Shown here: positions 45,485 to 54,592 of the stretch, one piece after another
How positions within the stretch are numbered: the stretch's first letter is position 1
Layout of the letters: every line of letters starts with the position of its first letter
Program-made: the position numbers and the translations under genes
Notes under the pieces: model-generated
The model's input: only the letters and a program-made list of their open reading frames with translations
Database searches by the model: none
What the model was told of the DNA's origin: nothing
Origin: Persephonella sp.
GTDB lineage: Bacteria; Aquificota; Aquificia; Aquificales; Hydrogenothermaceae
DNA length: 64,000 nt
Assembly: GCF_015487465.1 (NCBI RefSeq)
Contig: NZ_WFPS01000082.1
Coordinates: 1-64,000, forward strand
Reading direction: 5' to 3'

Positions 45485-45958
45485 ATGGGCAATAGAAAAG
45501 ACAGGCTTATTAAGGAGTACATTCATGATCCCTATTTTACGAAGGAGAAGTATCCTGATCCGTCAATATGTGAAAGGTGCGGGGTTGTATTCCATGAAGG
45601 TGTTTTTCAGTGGATAGAGCCTCCCCCCAAAAATGCCGAAAAAATGATCTGTCCCGCATGTAGAAGAATAGAAGACAGGTACGAAGGAGGAGTTGTTGTT
45701 TTGGAAGGGGATTTTCTACAATCTCACAAAGAAGAGATAATAAATCTTATAAAAAATGTTGAACAGAACGAGACGGCTTACAGACCCCTTGAAAGAATTA
45801 TTAATGTGGATGATGAAGGGGATAAGATGACAATAACAACAACTTATGAGCATCTTGCAAGAAGAATAGGAGAGGCTGTTCACAGGGCTTACAAGGGAGA
45901 TCTTAACTTTAAATATCCTGAAGGGACAAAATATATCAGAGTTTACTGGAAGAGGTAA
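45485..45958 (+). CDS. BCAM0308-like zinc-ribbon protein
   Basis: 157 aa. An N-terminal basic part (NRKDRLIKEYIHDPY) is followed by CERCGVVFHEGVFQWIEPPP and ICPACRRIEDRYEGGVV, giving two C-x-x-C pairs that should bind zinc. The C-terminal half has TITTTYEHLARRIGEAVHRA and a conserved-looking YPEGTKYIRVYWKR. It resembles the small BCAM0308 family, whose function is not established. ATG 45485 is chosen because AAGGAGG lies 5 bp upstream. It leads an operon with hyuA (9-bp gap). Confidence 0.75.
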   Translation: MGNRKDRLIKEYIHDPYFTKEKYPDPSICERCGVVFHEGVFQWIEPPPKNAEKMICPACRRIEDRYEGGVVVLEGDFLQSHKEEIINLIKNVEQNETAYRPLERIINVDDEGDKMTITTTYEHLARRIGEAVHRAYKGDLNFKYPEGTKYIRVYWKR

Positions 45959-45967
45959 TAGCTCTGA

Positions 45968-47935
45968 ATGATTAAAATAGGGGTGGATACAGGAGGAACA
46001 TTCACAGATTTTGTTTACCTGAAGAATGGAAAATGGGAGATTTTTAAAGTTTTATCCACTCCTGAAGATCCGTCTAATGCTGTTTTGGAAGGTTTAAAAA
46101 AAATCGGCGGTCAGAAAAGGGATATAACACACGGCACAACCGTTGCAACAAACGCAGTTCTTGAAAGGAAAGGTGCAAAAACAGCCTTCGTTACAAACAA
46201 AGGCTTTGAGGACATTATATATATCGGAAGACAGAATAGAAAGGACCTTTACGATCTTACCTACAAAAGACCTCCTCCCTTAATACCTGCAGATCTGAGA
46301 TTTGGAATAGACTGCCGTGTTGACTCAAAAGGTGAAATAATAAAAGATCTTGAAGAAAAGCAGATAACTGATCTAATAGAGATAATAAAAACAAAAAATG
46401 TCCAGTCTGTTGCTGTCTGCTTTCTTTTTTCCTTCCTTAATCCTGAACATGAGAATATCCTGAAAGAAAGATTAGAGACTGAAGGTTTTTATGTCTCTGT
46501 CTCAAACCAGATAGTTCCTGAGTTCAGGGAGTACGAAAGGGCTTCAACGACGGTGGTAAACAGCTATGTGATGCCAAAAATGGAAAGGTATCTGAAAAAG
46601 ATAAGGAGAAACATTCCTGATGCAGACAGGTTCAGGGTCATACAGTCTAACGGAGGGATAATCTCTCCAGAAACAGCCTCATCAGAACCTGTAAGAACAG
46701 TTTTATCAGGCCCTGCTGGAGGGGTGATCGGGGCATTTTTTGTAGGACAGACTGTAGGTAGAAAAAAGCTGATAACCTTTGATATGGGAGGAACATCGAC
46801 AGATGTTTCACTAATAGATGAAAAAATACCATTTACAACAGAATCTTCAATATCTGATTTTCCTCTGAAAATACCTGTTATAGACATTCACACGGTAGGT
46901 GCAGGAGGAGGCTCAATAGCTTACCTTGACGAGGGTGGATCTTTGAATGTTGGACCGGAAAGTGCAGGGGCAAATCCTGGACCTGTCTGTTATGGGAAAG
47001 GAGAAAAACTGACTGTAACAGATGCAAATCTATTTTTAGGAAGGCTCATACCTGACTTTTTCCTTTCTGGGAGTATGGAGCTTGATACAGACAGACTAAA
47101 CTACTATTTTGACCACTACAGTAAAAAGTGGAACATACCTCCTGAAAGTCTTGCAGAAGGTATCCTGAAGATTGCAAACACAAAAATGGAAAGGGCTATA
47201 AGGGTTATATCAGTTGAAAGAGGTCACAACCCAAAAGATTTTTCCCTTTTTACATATGGCGGAGCAGGTGGACTTCATGCTGCTTTTCTGGCAAGAAATC
47301 TCAAAATACCAGAAGTCATAATCCCAAAAAATCCCGGAATTTTTTCTGCTTTCGGTATGCTCCTTTCTGATGTTGTTAAAGACTACTCATTAACCGTTAT
47401 GATAAAGGCAGATTACTCAAAAAGGCAACATATTAAAAAGATGTTCCTTCAGCTTGAAAAGAAGGCTTTTGATGATCTTTTGAGAGAAGGAATTTATAAA
47501 AATGATATTTATATTGACAGATACCTTGACATGAGATATAAAGGACAGTCTTTTGAGCTTATTATTCCCTACTCAGAAAACTTTATAGATGATTTTCACA
47601 AAACCCATCAAAAGATCTATGGTTATAAAACTGACAAAGATGTTGAGATTGTCAATATAAGAATAAGAGCAACAGGCAAAACTGAAAAACCGGCACTTGA
47701 GAGAATAGAAAAAGGGGAAGTAGATCCTGAAGATGCCCTGATAAGATGGGATTATGTGTATTTTGATGGCAAAAAGATAAAAACAATGGTGCTAAGCAGA
47801 GAAAAACTAAAAGCCGGCAACAGAGTAAAAGGTCCGGCAATCATAGTTGAATACTCATCAACAACAGTAATCTCTCCATTTTCAGAATGTTATGTTGATG
47901 ATTACGGAAACTTGATATTAAAGGTTAGAGGGTAA
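45968..47935 (+). CDS. hyuA: Hydantoinase/oxoprolinase subunit A
   Basis: 655 aa, of the ATP-dependent HyuA / 5-oxoprolinase / acetone carboxylase beta family. The N-terminal ATPase motif is GVDTGGTFTDFVYL; HGTTVATNAVLERKGAKTA, NSYVMPKMERYL, LSGPAGGVIGAFF and TFDMGGTSTDVSLI are also typical. GAGGGSIAYLDEGGSLNVGP and TYGGAGGLHAAFLA complete the fold. Length is a little shorter than most (about 680-700). Substrate cannot be fixed: hydantoins, 5-oxoproline or a ketone are all possible. HyuB starts 2 bp later. Confidence 0.88.
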   Translation: MIKIGVDTGGTFTDFVYLKNGKWEIFKVLSTPEDPSNAVLEGLKKIGGQKRDITHGTTVATNAVLERKGAKTAFVTNKGFEDIIYIGRQNRKDLYDLTYKRPPPLIPADLRFGIDCRVDSKGEIIKDLEEKQITDLIEIIKTKNVQSVAVCFLFSFLNPEHENILKERLETEGFYVSVSNQIVPEFREYERASTTVVNSYVMPKMERYLKKIRRNIPDADRFRVIQSNGGIISPETASSEPVRTVLSGPAGGVIGAFFVGQTVGRKKLITFDMGGTSTDVSLIDEKIPFTTESSISDFPLKIPVIDIHTVGAGGGSIAYLDEGGSLNVGPESAGANPGPVCYGKGEKLTVTDANLFLGRLIPDFFLSGSMELDTDRLNYYFDHYSKKWNIPPESLAEGILKIANTKMERAIRVISVERGHNPKDFSLFTYGGAGGLHAAFLARNLKIPEVIIPKNPGIFSAFGMLLSDVVKDYSLTVMIKADYSKRQHIKKMFLQLEKKAFDDLLREGIYKNDIYIDRYLDMRYKGQSFELIIPYSENFIDDFHKTHQKIYGYKTDKDVEIVNIRIRATGKTEKPALERIEKGEVDPEDALIRWDYVYFDGKKIKTMVLSREKLKAGNRVKGPAIIVEYSSTTVISPFSECYVDDYGNLILKVRG

Positions 47936-47937
47936 AA

Positions 47938-49500
47938 ATGAATGATCCTATTATGCTTGAGGTTTTTAAAAACAAGCTTTCTGCAATAGCAGAGGAGATG
48001 GGGGTTCTCCTCCAGAGAACAGCCTTTTCCCCTAACATTAAAGAAAGGAAGGATTTCTCATGTGCTATATTTGACAATAAAGGCAGATTAGTATCTCAGG
48101 CAGCCCACATCCCTGTTCATCTTGGATCTATGCCTTTATCTGTAAAATCTGCTCTTGAACTTGTAAATTTTGAGGAAGGGGACGCTGTTATTTTGAATGA
48201 TCCTTACAGAGGTGGGACACATCTACCTGACATCACCCTGGTCTCACCTGTTTTTATAGAAGGAAAACCAGCTTTCTTTGTTGCAAACAGGGCTCACCAC
48301 GCAGATGTAGGCGGGATATCTTCAGGTTCTATGCCACTATCAAGCTCTATCTTTCAGGAAGGTCTTGTTATTCCTCCTGTAAAGCTGATAGAAAAGGGAA
48401 AAATAAAAAAAGAGATCATTCAGATCATAAAATCAAACACAAGAACACCTGAAGAGAGGGAAGGAGATCTTTTTGCACAGATCTCTGCAAATCTGACAGG
48501 GATAAAAAGATTAAAAGAACTTGTGTCAAACTACTCACTACAGACAGTTTTACAGTATATGGAAGCTTTAAATGATTACTCAGAAAAAATGATGAGAAAC
48601 AGAATAAAGCAGATCCCTGATGGCACTTACACATTTCATGACTACATAGAAGATGACGGTCTTGGAAATAAAGATATAAAAATAAGCGTAGAAATAACAG
48701 TTTCTAAAAATGATGTAAGTCTTGATTTTACAAAAAGCTCTCCCCAAACCCAGGGAAGTGTAAATGCAGTAAGAGCTATAACCGTTTCTGCCGTTTATTA
48801 TGTTTTCAGATCATTGATAAAAAGGGATATCCCAACAAATGATGGTTGCTTTAAACCTATAAATGTAATAACAAAAAAGGGAACGGTTGTTGACTGCACA
48901 TATCCATTTCCTGTTTCTGCCGGAAATGTTGAGACATCACAGAGGATTGTTGATGTTGTTCTTGGAGCTCTTTCAAAAGCTATTCCTGAGGAGATACCTG
49001 CAGCAAGTCAGGGAACAATGAACAACCTTACAATAGGTGGAATTAACCCTGAAACAGGCAGACCTTTCACATATTACGAAACTATAGGAGGAGGAATGGG
49101 AGCTTCCTCAATATCTGACGGGGAATCTGCTATCCAGTCTCACATGACAAACACCCTTAACACCCCTGTGGAAGCTGTTGAGTTTGAGTATCCCTTTATG
49201 GTGGAAAGATACTGTATAAGAAAAGGCTCTGGAGGTGATGGTCTTCTCAGAGGTGGGGACGGAATAATACGCAGTATAAAACTTCTTACAGATGCAGAAA
49301 TAACGGTAATCTCAGAAAGGAGAAGAATTCCACCTTACGGACTTTTTGGGGGAAAACCGGGAGAGGTAGGCAGAAATGAGGTGATCCATAGAGGCAGAAA
49401 GATCATTGAAGCTGGAAAGTTCAGCAGAAAACTTAAAAAAGGAGACACAATTACTATTTATACCCCCGGAGGGGGAGGTTACGGAAAACCTACTCCTTAA
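47938..49500 (+). CDS. hyuB: Hydantoinase/oxoprolinase subunit B
   Basis: 520-residue partner of HyuA. Family motifs are GVLLQRTAFSPNIKERKDFS, LNDPYRGGTHLPDITLVSPV, ANRAHHADVGGISSGSMP, the central FPVSAGNVETSQRIVDVV, and the Gly-rich C-terminal GGGGYG. Together A and B hydrolyse an amide ring or carboxylate a ketone at the expense of ATP. No third (gamma) subunit of acetone carboxylase is adjacent, which favours a hydantoinase or oxoprolinase role. The 3' end overlaps the convergent cyclophilin gene by 11 bp. Confidence 0.88.
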   Translation: MNDPIMLEVFKNKLSAIAEEMGVLLQRTAFSPNIKERKDFSCAIFDNKGRLVSQAAHIPVHLGSMPLSVKSALELVNFEEGDAVILNDPYRGGTHLPDITLVSPVFIEGKPAFFVANRAHHADVGGISSGSMPLSSSIFQEGLVIPPVKLIEKGKIKKEIIQIIKSNTRTPEEREGDLFAQISANLTGIKRLKELVSNYSLQTVLQYMEALNDYSEKMMRNRIKQIPDGTYTFHDYIEDDGLGNKDIKISVEITVSKNDVSLDFTKSSPQTQGSVNAVRAITVSAVYYVFRSLIKRDIPTNDGCFKPINVITKKGTVVDCTYPFPVSAGNVETSQRIVDVVLGALSKAIPEEIPAASQGTMNNLTIGGINPETGRPFTYYETIGGGMGASSISDGESAIQSHMTNTLNTPVEAVEFEYPFMVERYCIRKGSGGDGLLRGGDGIIRSIKLLTDAEITVISERRRIPPYGLFGGKPGEVGRNEVIHRGRKIIEAGKFSRKLKKGDTITIYTPGGGGYGKPTP

Positions 49501-50056
49501 CTATCTGAACTTTCTCAATAACAACAGGTTTTATAGGAATATTTGCCATCCAACCTATATTTGTAACAGGAACCTGTGATATCTCATCAACAACATCCAT
49601 ACCTTTGATCACCTTTCCAAAAACTGTGTATCCCCACTTCTTTGGATTTTTTCCGTAATCAAGAAATGTGTTGTCTGCAAGGTTTATATAAAACTGGGTT
49701 GTTGCACTGTGTGGATCAGATGTCCTTGCCATTGCTATTGTCCCCCTTGTGTTAGAAAGACCGTTGTTTGACTCGTTTTCAACAGGGGGGTGGGTTGGTT
49801 TCTTGTAGTTGAGATCTTTGTCAAAACCTCCACCCTGTATAACAAATCCTTTTACAACCCTGTGGAAGATAAGACCGTCATAAAAGCCCTCTTTTACATA
49901 GGTAAGAAAATTTTTAACAGTTTTTGGTGCTTTGTCAGGGTAAAGCTCAACATAAATATCCCCCATATTTGTTTTTATCACAACAACTGGATTATCCTTT
50001 CCAAAAGAAGAAACAGAAAGGATTAAAGCCATTAGGACAGTAAGTATCTTTTTCAT
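49490..50056 (-). CDS. Exported cyclophilin-type peptidyl-prolyl isomerase
   Basis: 188 aa with a signal peptide (MKKILTVLMALILSVSSFGK), so it acts in the periplasm on folding proteins. Cyclophilin motifs are TNMGDIYVELYPDKAPKTVK, YDGLIFHRVVKGFVIQGG, NTRGTIAMARTSDPHSATTQ and FYINLADNTFLDY, with the catalytic Arg in FHRV. Length is typical of bacterial PpiA. It is monocistronic, with a convergent overlap to hyuB and a divergent radC. Confidence 0.94.
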   Translation of the reverse strand: MKKILTVLMALILSVSSFGKDNPVVVIKTNMGDIYVELYPDKAPKTVKNFLTYVKEGFYDGLIFHRVVKGFVIQGGGFDKDLNYKKPTHPPVENESNNGLSNTRGTIAMARTSDPHSATTQFYINLADNTFLDYGKNPKKWGYTVFGKVIKGMDVVDEISQVPVTNIGWMANIPIKPVVIEKVQIVKE

Positions 50057-50146
50057 CTTATCACCTTTTTTTTAATTTATTATATACCTTCCTGTTGATT
50101 TGTAAAAAATATGAGATTATATTTTGAAAAAAGTGTGTAAGGAGAA

Positions 50147-50836
50147 ATGAGTTTTAAAAAGTATATATACAAAAAAAAGATAAAAGAACTTCCTGAGGAT
50201 CTTCTTCCAAGGGAAAAAGCTCTCAATTATGGTATTGGATCACTTTCAGATGTTGAACTTCTTGCTTTACTACTTGGACAGGGCACAAAGGACCTTAATG
50301 TTTTAGGTCTTGCTGATAAGGTTCTTAATGGTAAAGATCTTATAAACCTGAAAAATATCTCAATGGCAGATCTTTTGAAGATAAAAGGGGTTGGTAAAGC
50401 AAAAGCCCTCCAAATATTAGCCATAAAAGAGATATTAAAAAGAATTGAGGAAGATGAGGAAAAACTGAGCTTCAGCTCACCAGATGATGTTTACAGGCAT
50501 CTCAAGTGGCTATCAAAAGAAAAACAGGAAAAGATGGTAGCGATCTACACAAATACAATGAACCAGCTCTTAGGGGAAGAGATAATCGCCATAGGATCTT
50601 TGAATGTTCTTAATGTTAAACCGAGAGATATATTTGTTCCTGCTTTAAAATACAATTCCTACGGAATTATTCTTGCTCACAACCACCCTGAAGGATCTGC
50701 CGAGCCTTCAAAGGAAGACATAAGTTTTACAGAAAATATTAAAAAGCTATCAATTCAGCTTGGATTTGAGCTTCTTGACCACATCATAATAGGAAAAAAA
50801 GGGTTTTACTCTTTTAGTGCACAAAATCTGATTTAG
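50147..50836 (+). CDS. radC: RadC-family JAB/MPN metalloprotein
   Basis: 229 aa. The N-terminal helix-hairpin-helix region has LPREKALNYGIGSLSDVELL and IKGVGKAKALQILAIKEI. The MPN+ (JAMM) domain has E in QLLGEEIIAIGSLN and the metal motif H-x-H-x7-S-x2-D in LAHNHPEGSAEPSKEDISF. Historically linked to DNA repair, its function is unproven. It is monocistronic with a Shine-Dalgarno AAGGAGA 2 bp before the ATG. A terminator follows about 100 bp downstream. Confidence 0.92.
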   Translation: MSFKKYIYKKKIKELPEDLLPREKALNYGIGSLSDVELLALLLGQGTKDLNVLGLADKVLNGKDLINLKNISMADLLKIKGVGKAKALQILAIKEILKRIEEDEEKLSFSSPDDVYRHLKWLSKEKQEKMVAIYTNTMNQLLGEEIIAIGSLNVLNVKPRDIFVPALKYNSYGIILAHNHPEGSAEPSKEDISFTENIKKLSIQLGFELLDHIIIGKKGFYSFSAQNLI

Positions 50837-50936
50837 TCAGATATTATTAGGAAATGATAATTTTTTAAAAGCGGTTGTTGTCGGAATATGGGTCTTCTTT
50901 TTCACCCAATTTACTATCGGGAGGTTGAGATCGATT

Positions 50937-50957
50937 AAATCCTGTCAGGATTTTTTT
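50937..50957 (+). terminator. Candidate terminator downstream of radC, overlapping fabZ 3' end
   Basis: AAATCC (50937-50942), loop TGTCA, GGATTT (50948-50953), followed by T to 50957 on the plus strand. The stem is AT-rich and short, so termination may be modest. It overlaps the last codons of the convergent fabZ gene. Confidence 0.5.
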
Positions 50958-51391
50958 AATGCCGCCATTAAAACAGCCTCGCATACAACCTGACCGTTCA
51001 CCTTTGCCACACCCTTTATCTTTCCCATGCTTTTTTTTATGTTTATCCCTTCTATCTCAAATATTATCTGATCACCGGGGTGAACAGGTTTTCTGAATTT
51101 TGCACTGTCAATACCTGCAAAAAGAACGGTAAAATCACCATCTGCACCTTCAGATTTTAATTTTTTTATCATAAGATAAGCTCCTGCCTGTGCCATAGCC
51201 TCAATAATCAAAACACCGGGCATCACAGGGTAGTCTGGAAAATGCCCATTAAAAAACTCCTCATTAGCTGTAACATTTTTCAGGGCTTTAACTTTGAGAT
51301 TTGGGATATCAAGCTCAATAATTCTGTCTATAAGCAAAAAAGGGTATCTATGTGGAAGGATATCTTTTATTTCAAGAACATCGGCAAACAT
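50945..51391 (-). CDS. fabZ: 3-Hydroxyacyl-ACP dehydratase FabZ
   Basis: Dehydrates 3-hydroxyacyl-ACP in fatty acid elongation. Hot-dog fold motifs are ILPHRYPFLLIDRIIEL, ANEEFFNGHFPDYPVMPGVL with the catalytic His, and IIEAMAQAGAYL with the acidic residue. Length is 148 aa, typical. The lipid A genes often beside fabZ (lpxA, lpxD) are not here. It follows ubiA by 29 bp on the same strand. Confidence 0.95.
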   Translation of the reverse strand: MFADVLEIKDILPHRYPFLLIDRIIELDIPNLKVKALKNVTANEEFFNGHFPDYPVMPGVLIIEAMAQAGAYLMIKKLKSEGADGDFTVLFAGIDSAKFRKPVHPGDQIIFEIEGINIKKSMGKIKGVAKVNGQVVCEAVLMAALKKS

Positions 51392-51420
51392 TATCAGCCC
51401 TCCTTTTTTCAGCTAATATA

Positions 51421-52278
51421 TCAGATTTTCAAAAAAATATCCAAAATCACAACTATCATATACATTATGCTGATGTAACCGTTTATTGTGAAAAATGCAA
51501 CATTTATCTTTGATAGGTCATCTTCTTTTATCAATGTATGCTCATAAATCAAAAATCCTGTAAGGATCATAAGACCTGCATAGTAAATGTAGCCTAATCC
51601 TGCAAAATAACCTGTCAAAACAAGAAAAACAAATGTGAGCAGATGGAAAAATCTTGCAAAAAAGATCGCTTTTTTTACCCCAAACTTTGCAGGAATAGAA
51701 TGAACGCCGACTTTTCTGTCAAACTCTACATCTTGAAGGGCATAAAAAATATCAAACCCTGCCACCCAGAAAGCCATTCCAAGACCTAAAAAAACTGTAG
51801 AGATCTCAACCTGTCCTTTCAAGGCAACAGACACAGCTATAGGTATGATAAAGTAAACAGCTCCAAGGATCAGGTGAACAAAATTTGTAAACCTTTTTCC
51901 AAGGGGATAAATAATCAAAAGTAAAATAGCAACAGGCGACAGGTAAAAAGCAAGTTTATTAAGCTTATAAGCTGAAAATACTAAAACAGCTGACGATATT
52001 ACGGCGAGAAACAGTATTTCTCCTGCTTTAACAGCACCTGTGACAGAAACCCAGTTTTTTGTCCTTGGGTTTAGCCTGTCAAATGGAAGATCAAAAAATC
52101 TGTTGAATGCCATTCCAGCTGTTCTACCTGAAACAGCAGCGATCAAAATCCAGAAAAGTTTTTCAACGGGTGGAATACCTCTTTCCACAATAAAAACAGC
52201 TGCCAGGACAAAAGGCAGTGCAAAAATAGTATGTTCAAACTTTACAAGCTGTGCGTATAACTTAAGTTTATTTATCAT
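51421..52278 (-). CDS. ubiA: UbiA-family prenyltransferase
   Basis: 285-residue polytopic membrane enzyme with two prenyl-diphosphate/Mg motifs: N-R-F-F-D-L-P-F-D in GMAFNRFFDLPFDRLNPRTK and D-V-E-F-D in LQDVEFDRKVGVHSIPAKFG. About eight to nine hydrophobic helices. It attaches a polyprenyl chain to an aromatic acid; similarity is greatest to 4-hydroxybenzoate (or MqnP-type) prenyltransferases, and in a naphthoquinone-using organism the latter is plausible. It overlaps the HAD gene by 4 bp. Confidence 0.9.
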   Translation of the reverse strand: MINKLKLYAQLVKFEHTIFALPFVLAAVFIVERGIPPVEKLFWILIAAVSGRTAGMAFNRFFDLPFDRLNPRTKNWVSVTGAVKAGEILFLAVISSAVLVFSAYKLNKLAFYLSPVAILLLIIYPLGKRFTNFVHLILGAVYFIIPIAVSVALKGQVEISTVFLGLGMAFWVAGFDIFYALQDVEFDRKVGVHSIPAKFGVKKAIFFARFFHLLTFVFLVLTGYFAGLGYIYYAGLMILTGFLIYEHTLIKEDDLSKINVAFFTINGYISIMYMIVVILDIFLKI

Positions 52279-53069
52279 TCCAGCTTTACCTTCTCTAATA
52301 TTTCCATTAGATTGTGAACAACAATATCCACTTTTGAGCTTTTTTCAAGATCCTTTTCTGTATATTTACCTGTAGTAACAAAAATAGTTTTTAATCCATA
52401 TTTTTTATAACCTTCCAGATCAACAAAAATATCATCGCTTATGATGGCTATATTTTCTTTTTCTTTCACAGACAGCCTGTCAAAAAGAACTCTGTTGTAA
52501 TCTTCCCCCATCTTACCAAAGTGTTTAAAATCCTGATTACACTGGCATGCGATTGAAAACATCTTTGCAACAGTTCCAACGCCCGGAAACAAAAGACCGT
52601 CGTCATCTTTAGATATTATGTTTTTGTTTAATGCATAAAGTTTTGCTTCGTAGATTTTTAATGCTGTTGTTCCTATCTTCATCTTCCGGAAATTGAACTC
52701 CTTATCAAGACCAACAAGAACCCCGTCAACTTCAGGACTTTCTAAAATATCAAAACCTTTATCTTTTAAGAACTTTTTAAGATTTTGTGAACCTATAACA
52801 AAAATTTTTTTAATTTTTTCTTTTTTTAAAACTTCCGGTGCAACTACAAGGGGGGTGATTATCTGGTCTGGAGAAATATCAAAACCATTTTTTTTCATTC
52901 TTGAGATTATCTCCTCAGGTGAAAACCTTGAGTTGCTTGTGGCAATCACAAAGGGAATACCTTTTTTATTGAGATAACTGATAAACTCTACAGCTCCATC
53001 TATAGGAGAAAAGTTTTCATCTTTTGTCAGAACCCCATCAAGATCAATTAAAAAAGCTTTAATCTGCAT
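52275..53069 (-). CDS. HAD-superfamily (NagD-like) phosphatase
   Basis: 264 aa. HAD motif I is FLIDLDGVLTKDE with both Asp, motif II lies in PFVIATSNSRFSPEEI, and motif IV in IISDDIFVDLEGYKKYGLKT. The cap sequence KIGTTALKIYEAKLYALNKN matches class IIA (NagD/PGP). Substrate is unknown; such enzymes remove phosphate from sugar phosphates or nucleotides. It is the first gene of a HAD-ubiA-fabZ operon. Confidence 0.85.
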   Translation of the reverse strand: MQIKAFLIDLDGVLTKDENFSPIDGAVEFISYLNKKGIPFVIATSNSRFSPEEIISRMKKNGFDISPDQIITPLVVAPEVLKKEKIKKIFVIGSQNLKKFLKDKGFDILESPEVDGVLVGLDKEFNFRKMKIGTTALKIYEAKLYALNKNIISKDDDGLLFPGVGTVAKMFSIACQCNQDFKHFGKMGEDYNRVLFDRLSVKEKENIAIISDDIFVDLEGYKKYGLKTIFVTTGKYTEKDLEKSSKVDIVVHNLMEILEKVKLE

Positions 53070-53157
53070 AAAAGTATTATAATTTCTTTCACCGTATTTT
53101 CACAAGGCGGTTGTAGTATTAGATTAATAACCAATAATACCTTTGGAGGATTTTTCA

Positions 53158-54561
53158 ATGAAAAGGTTTGTTTATATGTTCCTTCCTTTACTTTTTGTTC
53201 TTAATCTATCTTACGGAACATCTCTGATGCAGCAGCTTGAGGAAGAAAGGATAAAACTTGTTGAAAAGGTCTCTCCGGGAGTTGCAACTATCTTCACAAT
53301 CAAAGAGGTAAAAGTTGTCAACCCCTTTGCAGGAAATCCTTTTGGAGACTTTTTTGGAGTGCCGAATGTGCCTGAATTCAAAGAAAGACAGGAAGGACTT
53401 GGTTCAGGATTTATTGTAAAAGTGGATCATGAGAAAAAACTTGTTTATCTGCTTACTAATAATCATGTTGTTGAAAATGCCCAGAACATAAAGGTTCAGT
53501 TTAAAAATGATGTTGTGATTGACGCCAAGATAATAGGAACAGATAAAATGAGTGATGTTGCTGTTATCGCTGTTCCCTTTAAAGAGGGAATAGAAAAATA
53601 CGCTGAGGAGCACAAACTCCAGTTAGGGGATTCAGACAGGTTAAAGCCGGGAACAACAGTCATTGCAATCGGTAGCCCTCTTGGTTTGACAGGAACTGTC
53701 ACAATGGGCATCGTTTCTGCCCTTGACAGGGAAATGCCCGGACACCCTGGAGAGGGCTTTATACAGACAGATGCTGCAATAAATCCGGGAAACTCAGGTG
53801 GACCCCTGATAAACCTTAGAGGTGAAGTTATTGGGATAAATACGGCGATTATAATGGGGGCTCAGGGTCTTGGCTTCGCAGTCCCTATTAATCAGGCAAA
53901 ATGGGTTATGGATCAGATACTGAAATACGGCAAAGTCAAAAGAAGCAAAATAGGTGTTGTTATACAGCCTCTTACCCCTGAGCTTGCAAAACATTTTGGC
54001 GTTAAAAAAGGTGTTCTCGTTGCACAGGTTGTTAAAGGAGGACCAGCAGAAAAAGCAGGTATTAAATCTGGGGATATAATAATCGCCGTAAACGATAAAC
54101 CTGTTTCAAAAATCTCCCAGCTTCAAAAATATGTAATGAGAAATCCTCCAGGAACAAAGATTAAAATCACCGTAATAAGAGACGGGAAGAAAAAAGATAT
54201 ATATGTCAAAACAGGTTCATGGGACGGTGAGGAAGTTACTTCAGCAAACATGCAGGAAATGGAAGCAAAATACGGTATTATTGTAAAAGATATAACCCCT
54301 GATCTTGTTGAAAGGTACAGAATTCCTAAAGTTCCTTACGGAGTTTTTGTCTTAGGTGTAAAATATGGATCTGTTGCTGAAGAGGCAGGAGTAAGAACAG
54401 GAGATGTAATTCTCACAATTAACAGAAAGCCTGTAAGATCAGCACAGGATTTCTGGAAAGAAATTAAAAAAGCTGAGAAAGAAGGTAGAGATTCTGTCCT
54501 GCTGTTTATACAAAGAGGCGGTTCTAAAATATTCACAGTTATGCCAATACTGAAAAAATAA
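53158..54561 (+). CDS. degQ: HtrA/Deg-family periplasmic serine protease
   Basis: 467 aa. Signal peptide (about 1-20), trypsin-like domain with triad H103 (TNNHVVENA), D133 (KMSDVAVIAV) and S213 (INPGNSGGPL). Two PDZ domains follow (about 275-365 and 380-465, with VLVAQVVKGGPAEKAGIKSG and VFVLGVKYGSVAEEAGVRTG). The protein handles misfolded envelope proteins. The ATG at 53158 follows GGAGG by 8 bp. It is followed by a strong terminator 6 bp after the stop. Confidence 0.95.
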   Translation: MKRFVYMFLPLLFVLNLSYGTSLMQQLEEERIKLVEKVSPGVATIFTIKEVKVVNPFAGNPFGDFFGVPNVPEFKERQEGLGSGFIVKVDHEKKLVYLLTNNHVVENAQNIKVQFKNDVVIDAKIIGTDKMSDVAVIAVPFKEGIEKYAEEHKLQLGDSDRLKPGTTVIAIGSPLGLTGTVTMGIVSALDREMPGHPGEGFIQTDAAINPGNSGGPLINLRGEVIGINTAIIMGAQGLGFAVPINQAKWVMDQILKYGKVKRSKIGVVIQPLTPELAKHFGVKKGVLVAQVVKGGPAEKAGIKSGDIIIAVNDKPVSKISQLQKYVMRNPPGTKIKITVIRDGKKKDIYVKTGSWDGEEVTSANMQEMEAKYGIIVKDITPDLVERYRIPKVPYGVFVLGVKYGSVAEEAGVRTGDVILTINRKPVRSAQDFWKEIKKAEKEGRDSVLLFIQRGGSKIFTVMPILKK

Positions 54562-54567
54562 AAAGAT

Positions 54568-54587
54568 GCCCCCTTATGGGGGCTTTT
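54568..54587 (+). terminator. Terminator hairpin after htrA, overlapping the nadD leader
   Basis: GCCCCC (54568-54573), loop TTAT, GGGGGC (54578-54583), then TTTT. The GGGGG arm ends 10 bp before the nadD ATG (54593) and is the only purine-rich sequence near that start, so it may also serve as its ribosome binding site. Confidence 0.8.
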
Positions 54588-54592
54588 CATAA

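Noticed and set aside
46133-46147. Sigma-54-like promoter GGCAC-N5-TTGCA in hyuA
   Set aside because: The bases encode the conserved family motif HGTTVATNAV within hyuA, and no gene start lies downstream.
49463-49475. CCCCC-GGA-GGGGG hairpin near the end of hyuB
   Set aside because: It encodes the conserved Gly-rich tail of HyuB and has no T tract.
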